From contig NZ_RHLQ01000002.1 of the NCBI RefSeq assembly GCF_003711845.1, positions 62,001 through 126,000 on the forward strand: a stretch of DNA of 64,000 nt, read 5' to 3'. The DNA comes from Lysinibacillus halotolerans. Its GTDB lineage: Bacteria; Bacillota; Bacilli; Bacillales_A; Planococcaceae. The notes under the pieces were generated by a model, which saw nothing but the letters and a program-made list of their open reading frames with translations, was not told the DNA's origin and ran no database searches. The position numbers and the translations under genes were made by a program. Shown piece by piece: positions 42,587 through 52,576 of the stretch. Every line of letters starts with the position of its first letter. Positions within the stretch are counted from its first letter, which is position 1.

Positions 42587-43735
42587 ATGTCTGAAACAAA
42601 AAATCCATTATTCGAAGATTTAGATACGATGGCAAAAGGTTCTACTGCTGAAGTTAAGGAAACGCCACAAACACAGCTTGTGTCTGAGCAAGAAATGTCC
42701 CAAATAAAAAAACGACAACTCGCTCTAAAACAAGAACCTCAAGTTCAGTCCCTAGCTGAAAAAATCGATGTAAAAAATCAAATTGCCGTCTTAGAATTTG
42801 GGAAAGAGACTGCTACAGCGATTTCGAATTTTTCAGATAAGATGCTTGCTACGATTAAAACGAGTAAGTTAGAAAAATCAAGTGAGTTAATACAAAACTT
42901 AAATAAAATTATGGATCGGTTTGATCCACAAGATTTTAAAGAAGAGAAAAAAGGGAACTTTATAAAACGTCTTCTCAATAAAGGGAAAGAACAATTTGAG
43001 AGATTATTATCCAAATACGATACGATGAATAAAGAAATCGATGTCATTTACAATCAAATCCAAAAATATGAAATCGAAATGAAGCGAAATACAATGGAAT
43101 TGGAACAAATGTATGATCAAAACTTACATTACTTTCAAAGTTTAAGTGAACATATCGCTGCCATCGAAGTAAAACTAGAACAACTACAACCCCAAATTCC
43201 TATACTTGAAGCACGTGCCAACGAAGGGGATCAAGAAGCGATAATGGAGTTAGAATCGTTAAATCGTTCCATAGAGCTCTTAGAACAGCGCAGATACGAT
43301 TTGGAAATGGCACAGCAAGTTTCTTTTCAAGCTGCACCTCAAATTCGTATGATCCAACAAGGGAATAATCATTTAATCGGAAAAATTAACTCTGCTTTCG
43401 TAACAACAATACCTATTTTTAAACAAGGATTAATCCACGCCGTTTCTATTCAACGACAAAAATTAGTAGCAGACTCGATGAATGAATTAGACAAACGGAC
43501 AAATGAAATGTTAATCCGTAATGCGGAAAATATACGGTCAAATAGTGTCAACATTGCTCGCACAGCGGGTCAGCCAAGCATTAAAATTGAAACAATTGAA
43601 ACAACATGGCAGACCATTATGGCGGGTATCGAAGAGACAAAACAAATTCAAGCTGAAACGGTGCGTAATCGAGAAGAAGGTAGAAAACGGATTGAACAAT
43701 TACAACTTGAATATGAAAAATTAAAAAGAATGTAA
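42587..43735 (+). CDS. Toxic anion resistance protein, TelA family
   Basis: 382-residue, largely helical cytoplasmic protein. The core LAEKIDVKNQIAVLEFGKETATAISNFSD region (residues 56-85) and the later long helices with GNNHLIGKINSAFVTTIPIFKQGL match TelA/YceH. The family was named for tellurite resistance; in bacilli it accompanies TerD-type stress genes, none of which are visible here. ATG 42587 follows GGAGGATAAAAG. A bidirectional terminator separates it from the CotD-like gene. The actual biochemical role of the family is unclear. Confidence 0.85.
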   Translation: MSETKNPLFEDLDTMAKGSTAEVKETPQTQLVSEQEMSQIKKRQLALKQEPQVQSLAEKIDVKNQIAVLEFGKETATAISNFSDKMLATIKTSKLEKSSELIQNLNKIMDRFDPQDFKEEKKGNFIKRLLNKGKEQFERLLSKYDTMNKEIDVIYNQIQKYEIEMKRNTMELEQMYDQNLHYFQSLSEHIAAIEVKLEQLQPQIPILEARANEGDQEAIMELESLNRSIELLEQRRYDLEMAQQVSFQAAPQIRMIQQGNNHLIGKINSAFVTTIPIFKQGLIHAVSIQRQKLVADSMNELDKRTNEMLIRNAENIRSNSVNIARTAGQPSIKIETIETTWQTIMAGIEETKQIQAETVRNREEGRKRIEQLQLEYEKLKRM

Positions 43736-43740
43736 AATAA

Positions 43741-43778
43741 AAAAGATTACCTTCCACTAAAGAAAGGTAATCTTTTTT
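43741..43778. terminator. Bidirectional terminator between telA and the CotD-like gene
   Basis: AAAAGATTACCTT (43741-43753) pairs with AAGGTAATCTTTT (43764-43776); T runs follow in both directions. Confidence 0.9.
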
Positions 43779-43784
43779 ATTCAT

Positions 43785-44141
43785 TTAGAAACCAAATCTT
43801 CTTCTTCTGTTCATTCCGCCAATACCGCCTACTCCGCCAGTTCCACCAAATCCGGCATTTCCACCGAATCCGCCAGTTCCCATTGGGAATCTATCTGCCC
43901 CTCGAACGAATTGATTAACAACAGATTCTGTTCTTGGGAAGAAGTGTTCATTATGAATTACATGTCTATTTACTGTAGTAGTGTGAATAGGATGAACATG
44001 TGGAACAACAGTGTTGATAATATTTGTTTTTACAACCTCTTGAGTTGGTGATACTCGTGTAGGCGCAACTCGTGTTGGTAAAACGTTTGGTGGACAGCAA
44101 ATTGGATTATTGCAACGACCACGATGATGTTTTCTATGCAT
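43785..44141 (-). CDS. CotD-like spore coat protein with glycine-rich tail
   Basis: 118 residues. The middle part, VVPHVHPIHTTTVNRHVIHNEHFFP (residues about 41-65, key motif PHVHPIHTTTVNRH), is the core of spore coat protein CotD. A basic and Cys-containing start (HRKHHRGRCNNPICCPPNV) is also CotD-like. Unlike classical CotD, the C-terminus is FGG/GG-rich and ends in MNRRRRFGF. A longer frame to 44369 lacks a site; ATG 44141 follows GAGGAGGGG. It is presumably expressed in the mother cell late in sporulation, but I could not identify the sigma-K promoter with confidence. Confidence 0.82.
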   Translation of the reverse strand: MHRKHHRGRCNNPICCPPNVLPTRVAPTRVSPTQEVVKTNIINTVVPHVHPIHTTTVNRHVIHNEHFFPRTESVVNQFVRGADRFPMGTGGFGGNAGFGGTGGVGGIGGMNRRRRFGF

Positions 44142-44581
44142 AAATTTTCCCCTCCTCTTTTTAATATTTACTGCAATAATAATGTATTCAATTGTAAGTA
44201 AATGAACTAGATTTTTACCTATTATATTGAAAGTACTAGCATAACAATTTTCTAATTTTATTTTTTTGTGATAAATTACCTTATTTTTATGAAAAGAGTC
44301 GAAGTTAATGTTAAAGGAATCAAAAAGCTTAAACTGGCCGATTTTACGCATGATATTTAGGGAAAACAAAAGCTAAAGACAGATAAGAATTCTATTAAAT
44401 TTTGATAAATCATAGCTTTTTGAAAAGAAAATTCACCCATTTTACTCTTAAAATTCATGGTCAGATTTAAAAGTAAAATAATTTATTGGTATTTCATATC
44501 AAAAAATTCTCACTTAAAAGGGAAATTTCTTTATAATTGGAAAAAAGTAAGCGGATTTTATAATTCATGGAACTTTTTTAA

Positions 44582-44599
44582 TTGTTATCCGTATAACAA
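44582..44599. promoter_or_regulatory. Palindrome upstream of the yhaQ-like gene
   Basis: TTGTTAT-CCGT-ATAACAA, two perfect 7-bp half-sites spaced by 4 bases, 57 bases before the start codon. It is a plausible operator. The surrounding 515-base gap between the CotD-like and ABC genes shows nothing else I can support. Confidence 0.4.
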
Positions 44600-44656
44600 A
44601 AGACAGCTATTAGTACAATACTCTTAGCAATCTAAAGTTCAGGAAGGAGCTATACA

Positions 44657-45556
44657 ATGACTTTAGCCTTAAAACATGTAGTGAAAAAATATAAAGATTT
44701 CACTGCGGTTAACGATTTAAATTTCACAATAGGAAAAGGTGAAATTTTTGGTTTAATCGGTCAAAACGGTGCTGGAAAAACGACTACTTTCCGTATGATT
44801 CTTGATTTGCAAGAACAAACAGCAGGTAGTATAACATGGGATGGTTCACCGATTAATAAAATTAACCGTGATTGGTTAGGATATTTACCAGAAGAACGGG
44901 GTATTTTCCCACAAATGAAAGTTGAAGACCAATTGATTTTCTTCGGTAAATTACGAGGCATGAACCGCGATAAATTGAAAAAAGAAATTGATTTTTGGAT
45001 TCAACGATTTGAATTAGAAGAGAAAAGAAATGAAAAAGCAGAAACATTGTCTAAAGGAAACCAGCAAAAAGTACAATTAATAGCTAGTTTCATTCACAAA
45101 CCGAAATTTCTAATTTTAGACGAACCTTTTAGTGGCCTTGATCCAGTAAACCGCGATCTTTTAAAAAATGCCATATTACTTTTAAAAGAAAGAGGTGTTA
45201 CGATTCTTTTCTCTAGTCACCAAATGGACAATGTAGAAGAGTTGTGTGACCATCTTTGTATATTAAAACGAGGTGTTTCATTGTTCTCTGGTAGTTTATT
45301 AGATTTGAAAAAACAATACGGGAAAACAAAGTTAACCATCCGTACAACTGTACCGAAGGAAGAAATAGAAAAAATGGCAGGGGTTAAAGACGTAAAAGTA
45401 GTGCGGGATGAGTATGTCTTAACGTTAATGGATGAATCCTTTGCAAAACCTATTTTTGAGTTGATTTCAAACGGTCAATATATTGAAAAGTTTAGTCTTG
45501 ATTATTTATCCCTTGATGAAATCTTCAAAGATAAGGTAGGTGGCAATAATGAGTAA
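44657..45556 (+). CDS. yhaQ: ABC exporter ATPase, NatA/YhaQ type
   Basis: 299-residue ATPase with Walker A GQNGAGKTT, Q-loop, degenerate signature LSKGNQQ and Walker B FLILDEP, plus a C-terminal regulatory region. The N-terminus TLALKHVVKKYKDFTAVNDL and the whole layout match B. subtilis YhaQ, partner of the YhaP permease, related to sodium exporter NatAB. ATG 44657 follows AGGAAGGAG. The permease gene overlaps its last 8 bases. The exported substrate is unknown; sodium or a peptide are candidates. Confidence 0.85.
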   Translation: MTLALKHVVKKYKDFTAVNDLNFTIGKGEIFGLIGQNGAGKTTTFRMILDLQEQTAGSITWDGSPINKINRDWLGYLPEERGIFPQMKVEDQLIFFGKLRGMNRDKLKKEIDFWIQRFELEEKRNEKAETLSKGNQQKVQLIASFIHKPKFLILDEPFSGLDPVNRDLLKNAILLLKERGVTILFSSHQMDNVEELCDHLCILKRGVSLFSGSLLDLKKQYGKTKLTIRTTVPKEEIEKMAGVKDVKVVRDEYVLTLMDESFAKPIFELISNGQYIEKFSLDYLSLDEIFKDKVGGNNE

Positions 45557-46787
45557 ATTATCCATACTCGTTAAGCAACTTTATAAAGAAAAGGTAAGAG
45601 GGAAATCCTTTATTTTAATGACCCTTTTATACTTAGCTATTATTACAGTAGTAATGTATTGGTCCGATATTAAAGCACTGTTTGTTAACGATGAAGCTCT
45701 TCAAATCGCTTTAGTAAATGAAACACCAGTGGAATTAGAACCAATTTTCGCCTCCAATGATGACATTACGTTTAGTTATCCGACCGAGTCAAAAGAAAAT
45801 CTATATAAACAATTAGAAGATGAAAAATTAGATGCGGTTGTAATTGTTTCAGATGAAAATGAATCAATAAAAGCGGAAATTGCTACATACACTCCTTTAA
45901 AGTTAAATGATCAATCTACCATTTCATCTTTAATCCAATATGCAGGTAGTATTTATGGTATTCAACAACTAAATTTAACAGCTGAGGAAGCAGAGAAAAT
46001 ATTAAACTCTGAACCGATTATTACAACAACAAATATTAATGAAGAAAGTGGAAATGCAAAAAGTGAAGATCAAAAACAATCTGGATTATGGGTATCATAT
46101 GGTGTCGGTATTGTTATTTATTTCTTTGTTATGAGCTTCTTATCTATCATAACAACAGATGTCGCTTCCGAAAAAGGATCCCGTGCTTTAGAAATGTTAT
46201 TAGTTAGTGTGAAACCAGGAACACATTTCCAATCGAAAATATTAGGTACAATGTTAGTCGCATTAACTCAGTTTGGTGTTATTTTCGGATTCCTATTTGT
46301 GCTCCTACGATTTACGGATGGCGGTTCAAAATGGGAAATCGTTCAGTCTATATTAAGTGATATTTCCTATTCATACGTATTTTACGTTCTTGCATTCCTA
46401 TTGTTAACGGTTGTTCTTTATTTAATTATCGGAGCTTTATTCGGTTCCCTTGTTTCGAAAGTAGAAGAAGCTTCCCAAGTAATGATGCCTGCCATGATGA
46501 TTACCTTAATCGGTTTTTATGTAATGATTTCAGGTATAGGTAACCCTGATACGATATTAATCAAAATATTCTCCTATATCCCATTGACTTCAGGAATGGT
46601 TATGCCAATGCGGATTGGAGCAACTGACATTTCAACAATTGAACCTATTATTTCATTAGTACTTCTTATTGTAACGTGTATTGCTGCTTATATATTGAGC
46701 CTTTCATTCTATAAACGAAGTGTATTAACTTATAGTACAGGTGGCATTATTGAAAAAATTAAAACCGTTTTAAAAGTAACAACTTAA
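45549..46787 (+). CDS. yhaP: ABC exporter permease, NatB/YhaP type
   Basis: 412-residue permease of the ABC2 type. One N-terminal helix (residues 18-38) precedes a large extracytoplasmic domain to about residue 175. Then comes a cluster of five to six helices beginning GVGIVIYFFVMSFLSIITTD and followed by EKGSRALEMLLVS, the typical ABC-2 motif. A GTG at 45540 is in frame, but ATG 45549 follows AGGTAGGTGG and is chosen. It pairs with the ATPase encoded upstream and is followed by a terminator. Confidence 0.86.
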   Translation: MSKLSILVKQLYKEKVRGKSFILMTLLYLAIITVVMYWSDIKALFVNDEALQIALVNETPVELEPIFASNDDITFSYPTESKENLYKQLEDEKLDAVVIVSDENESIKAEIATYTPLKLNDQSTISSLIQYAGSIYGIQQLNLTAEEAEKILNSEPIITTTNINEESGNAKSEDQKQSGLWVSYGVGIVIYFFVMSFLSIITTDVASEKGSRALEMLLVSVKPGTHFQSKILGTMLVALTQFGVIFGFLFVLLRFTDGGSKWEIVQSILSDISYSYVFYVLAFLLLTVVLYLIIGALFGSLVSKVEEASQVMMPAMMITLIGFYVMISGIGNPDTILIKIFSYIPLTSGMVMPMRIGATDISTIEPIISLVLLIVTCIAAYILSLSFYKRSVLTYSTGGIIEKIKTVLKVTT

Positions 46788-46807
46788 AAAATTCTAACTT
46801 AAAAAAG

Positions 46808-46842
46808 ATATATGTTCGCTTTTTGAACATATATTTTTTTTT
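46808..46842 (+). terminator. Terminator after yhaP
   Basis: ATATATGTTC (46808-46817) with GAACATATAT (46825-46834) and a nine-T run. Confidence 0.92.
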
Positions 46843-47002
46843 GCTTATACAACTTTCGACCGAAATGTTTCGAATATTGAATTATTTTTCGGAATTATCT
46901 TCACGCATTATACATTATTTGCTAAAATAAGTTGGTCTCATTCAAAGAACTGAAAATTCTAGAAATTAAAAATTTAAACTGAGGCAAGAAGAAGGTGAAT
47001 CG

Positions 47003-48760
47003 ATGAAAGTCTTTTTGAAATTAGGTTGGTTTTTTAAAGAAAGGAAAAAAGAGTATCTTATTGGGCTAACGATGCTTGCTTTAGTAGCGGTATTAAATTT
47101 AATTCCGCCAAAGGTTATAGGTTATGTCATCGATGAAATCGGTAGTCGTAAACTTACACCTGGTTCCCTTGGGAAATGGGTTGGTCTTATTGTAATTGTA
47201 GCCATTTTAGCATATATGCTTCGCTACTATTGGCGACTAATGATCTTTGGTTCATCCAATTATCTTGCGAAAAATTTAAGGGAAAAACTTTTCCGTCATT
47301 TTAGTAAAATGAGTCCGTCCTTCTATCAACAACGTCGAGTTGGGGACTTAATGGCCCATGCAACAAACGACATATCTGCGGTACAACAAACTGCAGGAGG
47401 CGGAGTATTAACTTTATTTGACTCTGTGACGACTGGTGGATTTGTGATTATTGCGATGGCTTTTACGATCGACTGGCGATTAACTTTAATTGCTTTAATT
47501 CCAATGCCACTTATGGCCATATCTACTAGTTACTATGGTAAATTACTACATTTAAAGTTTCGTGATGCACAAGCTGCCTTTTCTGATCTAAACGATAAAA
47601 CACAGGAAAGTATTTCAGGTATCAAGGTCATTAAAACTTTTGGTCAACAAAAGGAGGATACTGATGACTTTACCCGACTTTCCAATGATGTAGTAGAAAA
47701 AAATATGAAAGTAGCTAAAATTGATTCTTTATTCGATCCGACCATTAGTTTAATTATTGGATTTAGTTTCATGTTAAGTCTCGGTTTTGGAGCAAAATTT
47801 ATTCATGAAGGTACAATGTCAATCGGAGACTTAGTTGCTTTTAACACATACTTAGGTTTACTTGTTTGGCCAATGCTTGCCTTTGGTATGTTGTTTAACA
47901 TTATGGAACGGGGATCTGCTTCCTATGATCGAATTGAACAACTTTTATCTGTTCCAGTTCAAATCGATGATAAAGAACAGGCAATTGATACAAAACCGAA
48001 CGGTGATATCGTATTTTCTGTCAATGATTTTAAATTTCCTGATGATGAAGCTAGCGCATTATATAACGTACACTTTGAATTAAAACAAGGTCAAACATTA
48101 GGAATCGTCGGTAAAACAGGTTCTGGAAAGACGACAATTTTAAAACTGTTACTCCGTGAATTTGAAGGTTTTGACGGTGTAATAAAATTTGGAGATTACT
48201 TTATCGATGAATATAAAAAAATTAAATTGAGAGAAGCCATTGGTTACGTTCCTCAAGACCATTTTCTATTTTCAGCATCCGTTTATGAAAATATCGCATT
48301 TATTAACCCTAAAGCGGACAAAGAAACAGTGGAACGAGTTGCAAAGCTTGCCCATATACATGTTGACATTTTACGTTTTACTGAAGGATACGACACAATT
48401 GTTGGTGAACGAGGAGTTTCGCTGTCTGGTGGTCAAAAGCAGCGGATATCGATTGCTCGTGCTTTAATGATGCAACCTGAACTATTAATTTTAGATGATT
48501 CTTTATCTGCAGTAGATGCTAAAACGGAAGAATCCATTTTAAAATCTTTGAAAGAAGCAAGAGAAGATTCTACAACGATTATTACATCCCATCGTTTAAG
48601 TGCCATTGAACATGCTCATCTCATTATTGTGATGCATGAAGGAACAATTGTAGAAAAGGGTACCCACGAGGAATTAATGGAACTCCAAGGACGTTATTAT
48701 GAAATGTATCAACTTCAACAATTGGAACAATTAGTAGAGAAGGGAGGGGAAGTCAAATGA
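47003..48760 (+). CDS. yheI: ABC exporter half-transporter, YheI/BmrC-like
   Basis: 585 residues, a membrane domain (six helices, residues about 1-310) fused to an ATPase domain. Walker A is GKTGSGKT, signature LSGGQKQR and Walker B LLILDD, where Asp replaces the usual catalytic Glu. That change marks the degenerate-site partner of heterodimeric exporters such as BmrCD. It begins KLGWFFKERKKEYLIG, close to YheI. It overlaps the second half-transporter by 4 bases. It is likely a multidrug or lipid exporter. I do not see a BmrB-like leader peptide upstream. Confidence 0.9.
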   Translation: MKVFLKLGWFFKERKKEYLIGLTMLALVAVLNLIPPKVIGYVIDEIGSRKLTPGSLGKWVGLIVIVAILAYMLRYYWRLMIFGSSNYLAKNLREKLFRHFSKMSPSFYQQRRVGDLMAHATNDISAVQQTAGGGVLTLFDSVTTGGFVIIAMAFTIDWRLTLIALIPMPLMAISTSYYGKLLHLKFRDAQAAFSDLNDKTQESISGIKVIKTFGQQKEDTDDFTRLSNDVVEKNMKVAKIDSLFDPTISLIIGFSFMLSLGFGAKFIHEGTMSIGDLVAFNTYLGLLVWPMLAFGMLFNIMERGSASYDRIEQLLSVPVQIDDKEQAIDTKPNGDIVFSVNDFKFPDDEASALYNVHFELKQGQTLGIVGKTGSGKTTILKLLLREFEGFDGVIKFGDYFIDEYKKIKLREAIGYVPQDHFLFSASVYENIAFINPKADKETVERVAKLAHIHVDILRFTEGYDTIVGERGVSLSGGQKQRISIARALMMQPELLILDDSLSAVDAKTEESILKSLKEAREDSTTIITSHRLSAIEHAHLIIVMHEGTIVEKGTHEELMELQGRYYEMYQLQQLEQLVEKGGEVK

Positions 48761-50526
48761 ATAAACAACCAGCCTTTTCTAGTAAAGAACAAAGACAAAT
48801 TGTTATTAGACTTTTTAGTTACTTGAAACCTCATAAAAAAGCAGTTTCTTTCGCCCTATTTTTATTATTGTTGACGGTTATTGGCGACGTTTTAGGACCT
48901 TATATAATAAAAGTATTCCTAGATGATCACTTAGCAGTTGGGAATTTTGATTTCCAACCAATAATTCTTCTAGCCGTATCTTATTTTATCATCCAAGTGT
49001 TAAATGTCGTTATTTCCTATTTGCAGTTAGTAAAATTCCAAGAGATTGCTTTAAAGATTATACAGCAACTAAGAATCGATGTATTTAAGAAAATTCATCA
49101 ACTAGGTATGCGCTATTTCGATGATACGCCGGCAGGGACGATTGTATCCCGGGCGACAAATGATACAGAGGCAATTAAAGATTTATTTGTTTCCGTTTTA
49201 AGTACTTTCGTCCAAGCTGCTTTCCTAATTGTAGGGATATATGTTGCGATGTTTTTATTAAATCCATTGTTAGCATTGTTTACACTCATTTTACTCCCGC
49301 TTATTTTCTTAGTAGTTTATTTATATCGAAAATATAGTTCCGTTGTCTATATGACGATGAGGGAAAAGTTAAGTCAATTGAACGCTAAATTAGCGGAGAG
49401 TTTATCTGGCATGGGCATTATCCAAGCTTTTAGGCAGGAAAAACGATTTAATGACGAATTTGACGAAATTAATCATGAGCATTACATAGCGATGATGAAT
49501 AATACAAAGTTGAATAGTATTTTACTTCGTCCCGTTATTGATCTAATCTATTTTACTGCCATTGTCATTTTATTAACCTATTTCGGAATTACGTCCTTTG
49601 AAACGGCCATTGAAGTCGGAACGGTATATGCGTTTATCACATATATCAATCGATTTTTTGAACCTGTTAATAATGTAATGGAACGATTAGCGATTTATCA
49701 ACAAGCCATCGTTGCTGGATCCCGAGTGTTCACTTTACTTGATGAAGAAGAAATCGAACCAAAACAAGGGGAAAGCAATGAACTTATCACTGAAGGTTTG
49801 ATTGAATTTAAAAATGTTACTTTTAGTTATGATGGCAAAACAAATGTATTAAAAAATATTTCCTTTACAGTGAAACCTGGTGAAACGATTGCTCTTGTTG
49901 GACATACTGGAAGCGGGAAAAGTTCGATTATTAATTTATTAATGCGTTTTTACGAATTTGAACAAGGTGATATTTTCATAGATGGAGTTTCGATTAAATC
50001 CTATAGTAAAAATGAGTTAAGAAGAAAAATTGGTTTAGTACTTCAGGATCCGTTTCTATTTTATGGAACGATAGAAAGTAACATTAAACTATTTAATGAT
50101 GAATTGACAGAAGAAGATGTAGTCGATGCAGCGAAGTTTGTTCAAGCCGACACGTTTATCGAACAATTACCAAACGGATATAAGCAACGGGTAACGGAAA
50201 GAGGTTCGACATTCTCAAGTGGTCAGCGCCAACTTGTAGCCTTTGCCCGAACGATTGCAACCAATCCAAAAATATTAGTTTTAGATGAAGCAACAGCATC
50301 GATTGATACAGAAACGGAAGCAGCTATTCAATCTTCCTTAGAGAAGATGAGAAAAGGGAGAACAACCATTGCAATCGCCCATCGTCTCTCAACTATTCAA
50401 GATGCTGAACAAATTTTAGTTTTACATCAAGGGGAAATTATTGAAAAGGGTACCCATCAAGAATTGTTAGCACAACAAGGGCTTTACCATAAAATGTATT
50501 TATTACAAAACGGAATCGTACAATAA
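48757..50526 (+). CDS. yheH: ABC exporter half-transporter, YheH/BmrD-like
   Basis: 589-residue partner of the previous gene. Six helices span residues about 25-320; the ATPase domain has Walker A GHTGSGKS, an altered signature FSSGQRQL (SSGQ for SGGQ) and a normal Walker B LVLDEAT with catalytic Glu. The two changes together (Asp in YheI, SSGQ here) would lie in the same nucleotide site, giving one degenerate and one active site, as in TM287/288-type exporters. It lacks the long N-terminal insertion of B. subtilis BmrD. A terminator follows. Confidence 0.9.
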   Translation: MNKQPAFSSKEQRQIVIRLFSYLKPHKKAVSFALFLLLLTVIGDVLGPYIIKVFLDDHLAVGNFDFQPIILLAVSYFIIQVLNVVISYLQLVKFQEIALKIIQQLRIDVFKKIHQLGMRYFDDTPAGTIVSRATNDTEAIKDLFVSVLSTFVQAAFLIVGIYVAMFLLNPLLALFTLILLPLIFLVVYLYRKYSSVVYMTMREKLSQLNAKLAESLSGMGIIQAFRQEKRFNDEFDEINHEHYIAMMNNTKLNSILLRPVIDLIYFTAIVILLTYFGITSFETAIEVGTVYAFITYINRFFEPVNNVMERLAIYQQAIVAGSRVFTLLDEEEIEPKQGESNELITEGLIEFKNVTFSYDGKTNVLKNISFTVKPGETIALVGHTGSGKSSIINLLMRFYEFEQGDIFIDGVSIKSYSKNELRRKIGLVLQDPFLFYGTIESNIKLFNDELTEEDVVDAAKFVQADTFIEQLPNGYKQRVTERGSTFSSGQRQLVAFARTIATNPKILVLDEATASIDTETEAAIQSSLEKMRKGRTTIAIAHRLSTIQDAEQILVLHQGEIIEKGTHQELLAQQGLYHKMYLLQNGIVQ

Positions 50527-50536
50527 AGGGGAGTAG

Positions 50537-50566
50537 GGGATGTTTCAAATTGAAACATCCCTTTCT
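50537..50566 (+). terminator. Terminator after the YheIH-type exporter genes
   Basis: GGGATGTTTCAA (50537-50548) with TTGAAACATCCC (50550-50561), then TTTCTTT. Confidence 0.88.
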
Positions 50567-50631
50567 TTCCAATCAATATTGCGCATTTTTTCTATTCTAA
50601 AGGTTTTAAAGGAATGAATGAGTCATAGTCA

Positions 50632-50660
50632 TTTACTTCATTATTTTCGAGGACTATAAT
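50632..50660 (+). promoter_or_regulatory. Promoter of the rarD-like gene
   Basis: TTTACT (50632-50637), a 17-base spacer and consensus TATAAT (50655-50660), 39 bases before the start codon. Confidence 0.6.
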
Positions 50661-50699
50661 TGGTGTATTCTACAGATATAAATTGAAGAAGGTGTCAAA

Positions 50700-51626
50700 A
50701 TGAATGAAAATCAAAAAGGTATTTTTTATGCATTCGCAGCATATGGAATATGGGGGATCTTTCCCCTTTACTGGAAGCTACTAAATCATGTTGATAGTTT
50801 AGAAGTATTAGTTTCCAGAGTAATTTGGTCCTTTGTTTTTACGTTTATTTTTATTTTAATCATTAAACAAAGACATTTACTTATGGAAGATTTAAAATCT
50901 TTATGGAAAAATAAAAAACTATTTCTATCTCTTCTAGCAGCTTCCTTCGTCATTTCTTGCAACTGGTTTTTATATATTTATGCAGTTAATAATGACCATG
51001 TAGTAGATGCAAGTTTAGGTTATTATATTAACCCATTAATTACGGTTGTGTTTGGAATGATTTTCTTTAACGAAAAGTTATCGAAGCTTCAATTATGTTC
51101 AGTACTTGTCGCATTCATGGGTGTGCTATTTTTAACTTTCGGCTATGGAAAAATACCATGGATAGCCCTTTTAATTGCCTTTAGTTTTGCAATTTATAGT
51201 GCATTAAAGAAAAAAATTACCCTGAATGCTACGCGTGGGTTAGTAATCGAAACGTTATTTATGCTACCTTTCGCTTTAGCTTACTATATTTATATTATGT
51301 CTACTAATAAGATGTCCTTTTTACATTTTAATTGGCAAACGGATCTTTATTTAATTTTAGGTGGGGTAGTAACTGCATACCCTCTTATATTATTTGCAAA
51401 AGGGGCGAAATTGCTACCGCAATACGTAATCGGTTTTATCCAATATATGACTCCTACCATTGTACTTATTTTAGGAATCGTTTTATATCACGAGCCCTTT
51501 ACATCAACGGAGTTAGTATCCTTTAGTTTCATTTGGTTAGCAATCCTGCTCTTTACGATATCAACGATTATAGAGTCGAGAAAGAAACATATTTTAAACC
51601 AACAAACCGTAAATAGTAAAGTGTAG
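50700..51626 (+). CDS. rarD: RarD-type EamA transporter
   Basis: 308-residue membrane protein with ten predicted helices arranged as two EamA repeats. The N-terminus GIFYAFAAYGIWGIFPLYWKLL is the RarD signature, with SRVIWSFVF and the central NWFLYIYAVNNDHVVDASLGYYINPL. The family is thought to move drugs or metabolites (first linked to chloramphenicol sensitivity), but the substrate is not established. ATG 50700 follows AAGAAGGTG. It is a single-gene unit with its own promoter. Confidence 0.9.
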   Translation: MNENQKGIFYAFAAYGIWGIFPLYWKLLNHVDSLEVLVSRVIWSFVFTFIFILIIKQRHLLMEDLKSLWKNKKLFLSLLAASFVISCNWFLYIYAVNNDHVVDASLGYYINPLITVVFGMIFFNEKLSKLQLCSVLVAFMGVLFLTFGYGKIPWIALLIAFSFAIYSALKKKITLNATRGLVIETLFMLPFALAYYIYIMSTNKMSFLHFNWQTDLYLILGGVVTAYPLILFAKGAKLLPQYVIGFIQYMTPTIVLILGIVLYHEPFTSTELVSFSFIWLAILLFTISTIIESRKKHILNQQTVNSKV

Positions 51627-51817
51627 TTATTTATTTTAATAATTTGGACTTTTTTAGAACTTATAAGGGGAAGTATATAGATACTTAACACATCATTATT
51701 AAATGAACATCATATTGTCTTCATAATGAATTGGACATGAAATTTTCACATTCCTTTAAAGGCATTTTGATGAAAAGTTTGGTACGATGAAGACATTAAT
51801 TGTAAGGAGAGAACTAC

Positions 51818-52528
51818 ATGAACACAGATGTTAATGTCTTTTTAGCATTCGGTGCAGGGTTTTTAAGTTTTATTTCACCCTGTACTTTGCCCCTTTATCC
51901 AGCTTTTTTATCCTACATAACGGGGATGAGCTATGATGAGCTGAAAAATGAAAAAGGGATGTTACAAAAGAGAGCCATTTTACATACGTTATTCTTTTTA
52001 ATTGGTTTTTCCATCATTTTTATTGCCATCGGTTTTGGAACTTCGTTGGCAAGAGATTTTTTCATCTCGTATCAAGATTTATTAAGACAAATTGGTGCAA
52101 TTCTAATTGTCATTTTCGGGTTAATGATTGTAGGGTTATTACAAATTGATTTTTTAATGAAAGATCATAAATTTCAATTTAAAAATAGACCGTCTGGATA
52201 CTTAGGTTCATTATTAATTGGCCTTGCATTTGCTGCAGGTTGGACCCCTTGTACAGGTCCGATTTTAATGTCTATTATTACTTTAGCAGGAGCTAATCCA
52301 CAATCTGGACTATGGTATATGTTAGCTTACTACTTTGGCTTTGCAATACCGTTCTTTATATTATCATTCTTCATTTCTAAACTTGGCTGGATTCGTAAAC
52401 ATAGCCAAAAAATCGTTAAAGTCGGTGGGGTTATTATGATTGCTGTCGGAGTTTTACTATTTTTCGACGGTTTAGATTATATTATTCGCCTGCTTTCTCC
52501 TTTCTTTGGAGGATTTACCGGTTTTTAA
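51818..52528 (+). CDS. ccdA: Cytochrome c biogenesis thiol transporter CcdA
   Basis: 236-residue, six-helix membrane protein passing reducing power from cytoplasmic thioredoxin to extracytoplasmic proteins for cytochrome c maturation and spore formation. The two active Cys lie in [12 protein letters not shown] (helix 1) and [10 protein letters not shown] (helix 4), pseudo-symmetric as in the family. ATG 51818 follows AAGGAGAG. The next genes are the yneI and yneJ homologues, the same order as in B. subtilis. Confidence 0.95.
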   Translation: MNTDVNVFLAFGAGFLSFISPCTLPLYPAFLSYITGMSYDELKNEKGMLQKRAILHTLFFLIGFSIIFIAIGFGTSLARDFFISYQDLLRQIGAILIVIFGLMIVGLLQIDFLMKDHKFQFKNRPSGYLGSLLIGLAFAAGWTPCTGPILMSIITLAGANPQSGLWYMLAYYFGFAIPFFILSFFISKLGWIRKHSQKIVKVGGVIMIAVGVLLFFDGLDYIIRLLSPFFGGFTGF

Positions 52529-52576
52529 TAAACTAAAAGAAAATTGCCTGTAATATAGAAAAAAGGGGAATATATT

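Noticed and set aside
44142-44369. 76-codon N-terminal extension of the CotD-like gene
   Set aside because: GAGGAGGGG lies directly before ATG 44141, and the extension is unlike any coat protein.
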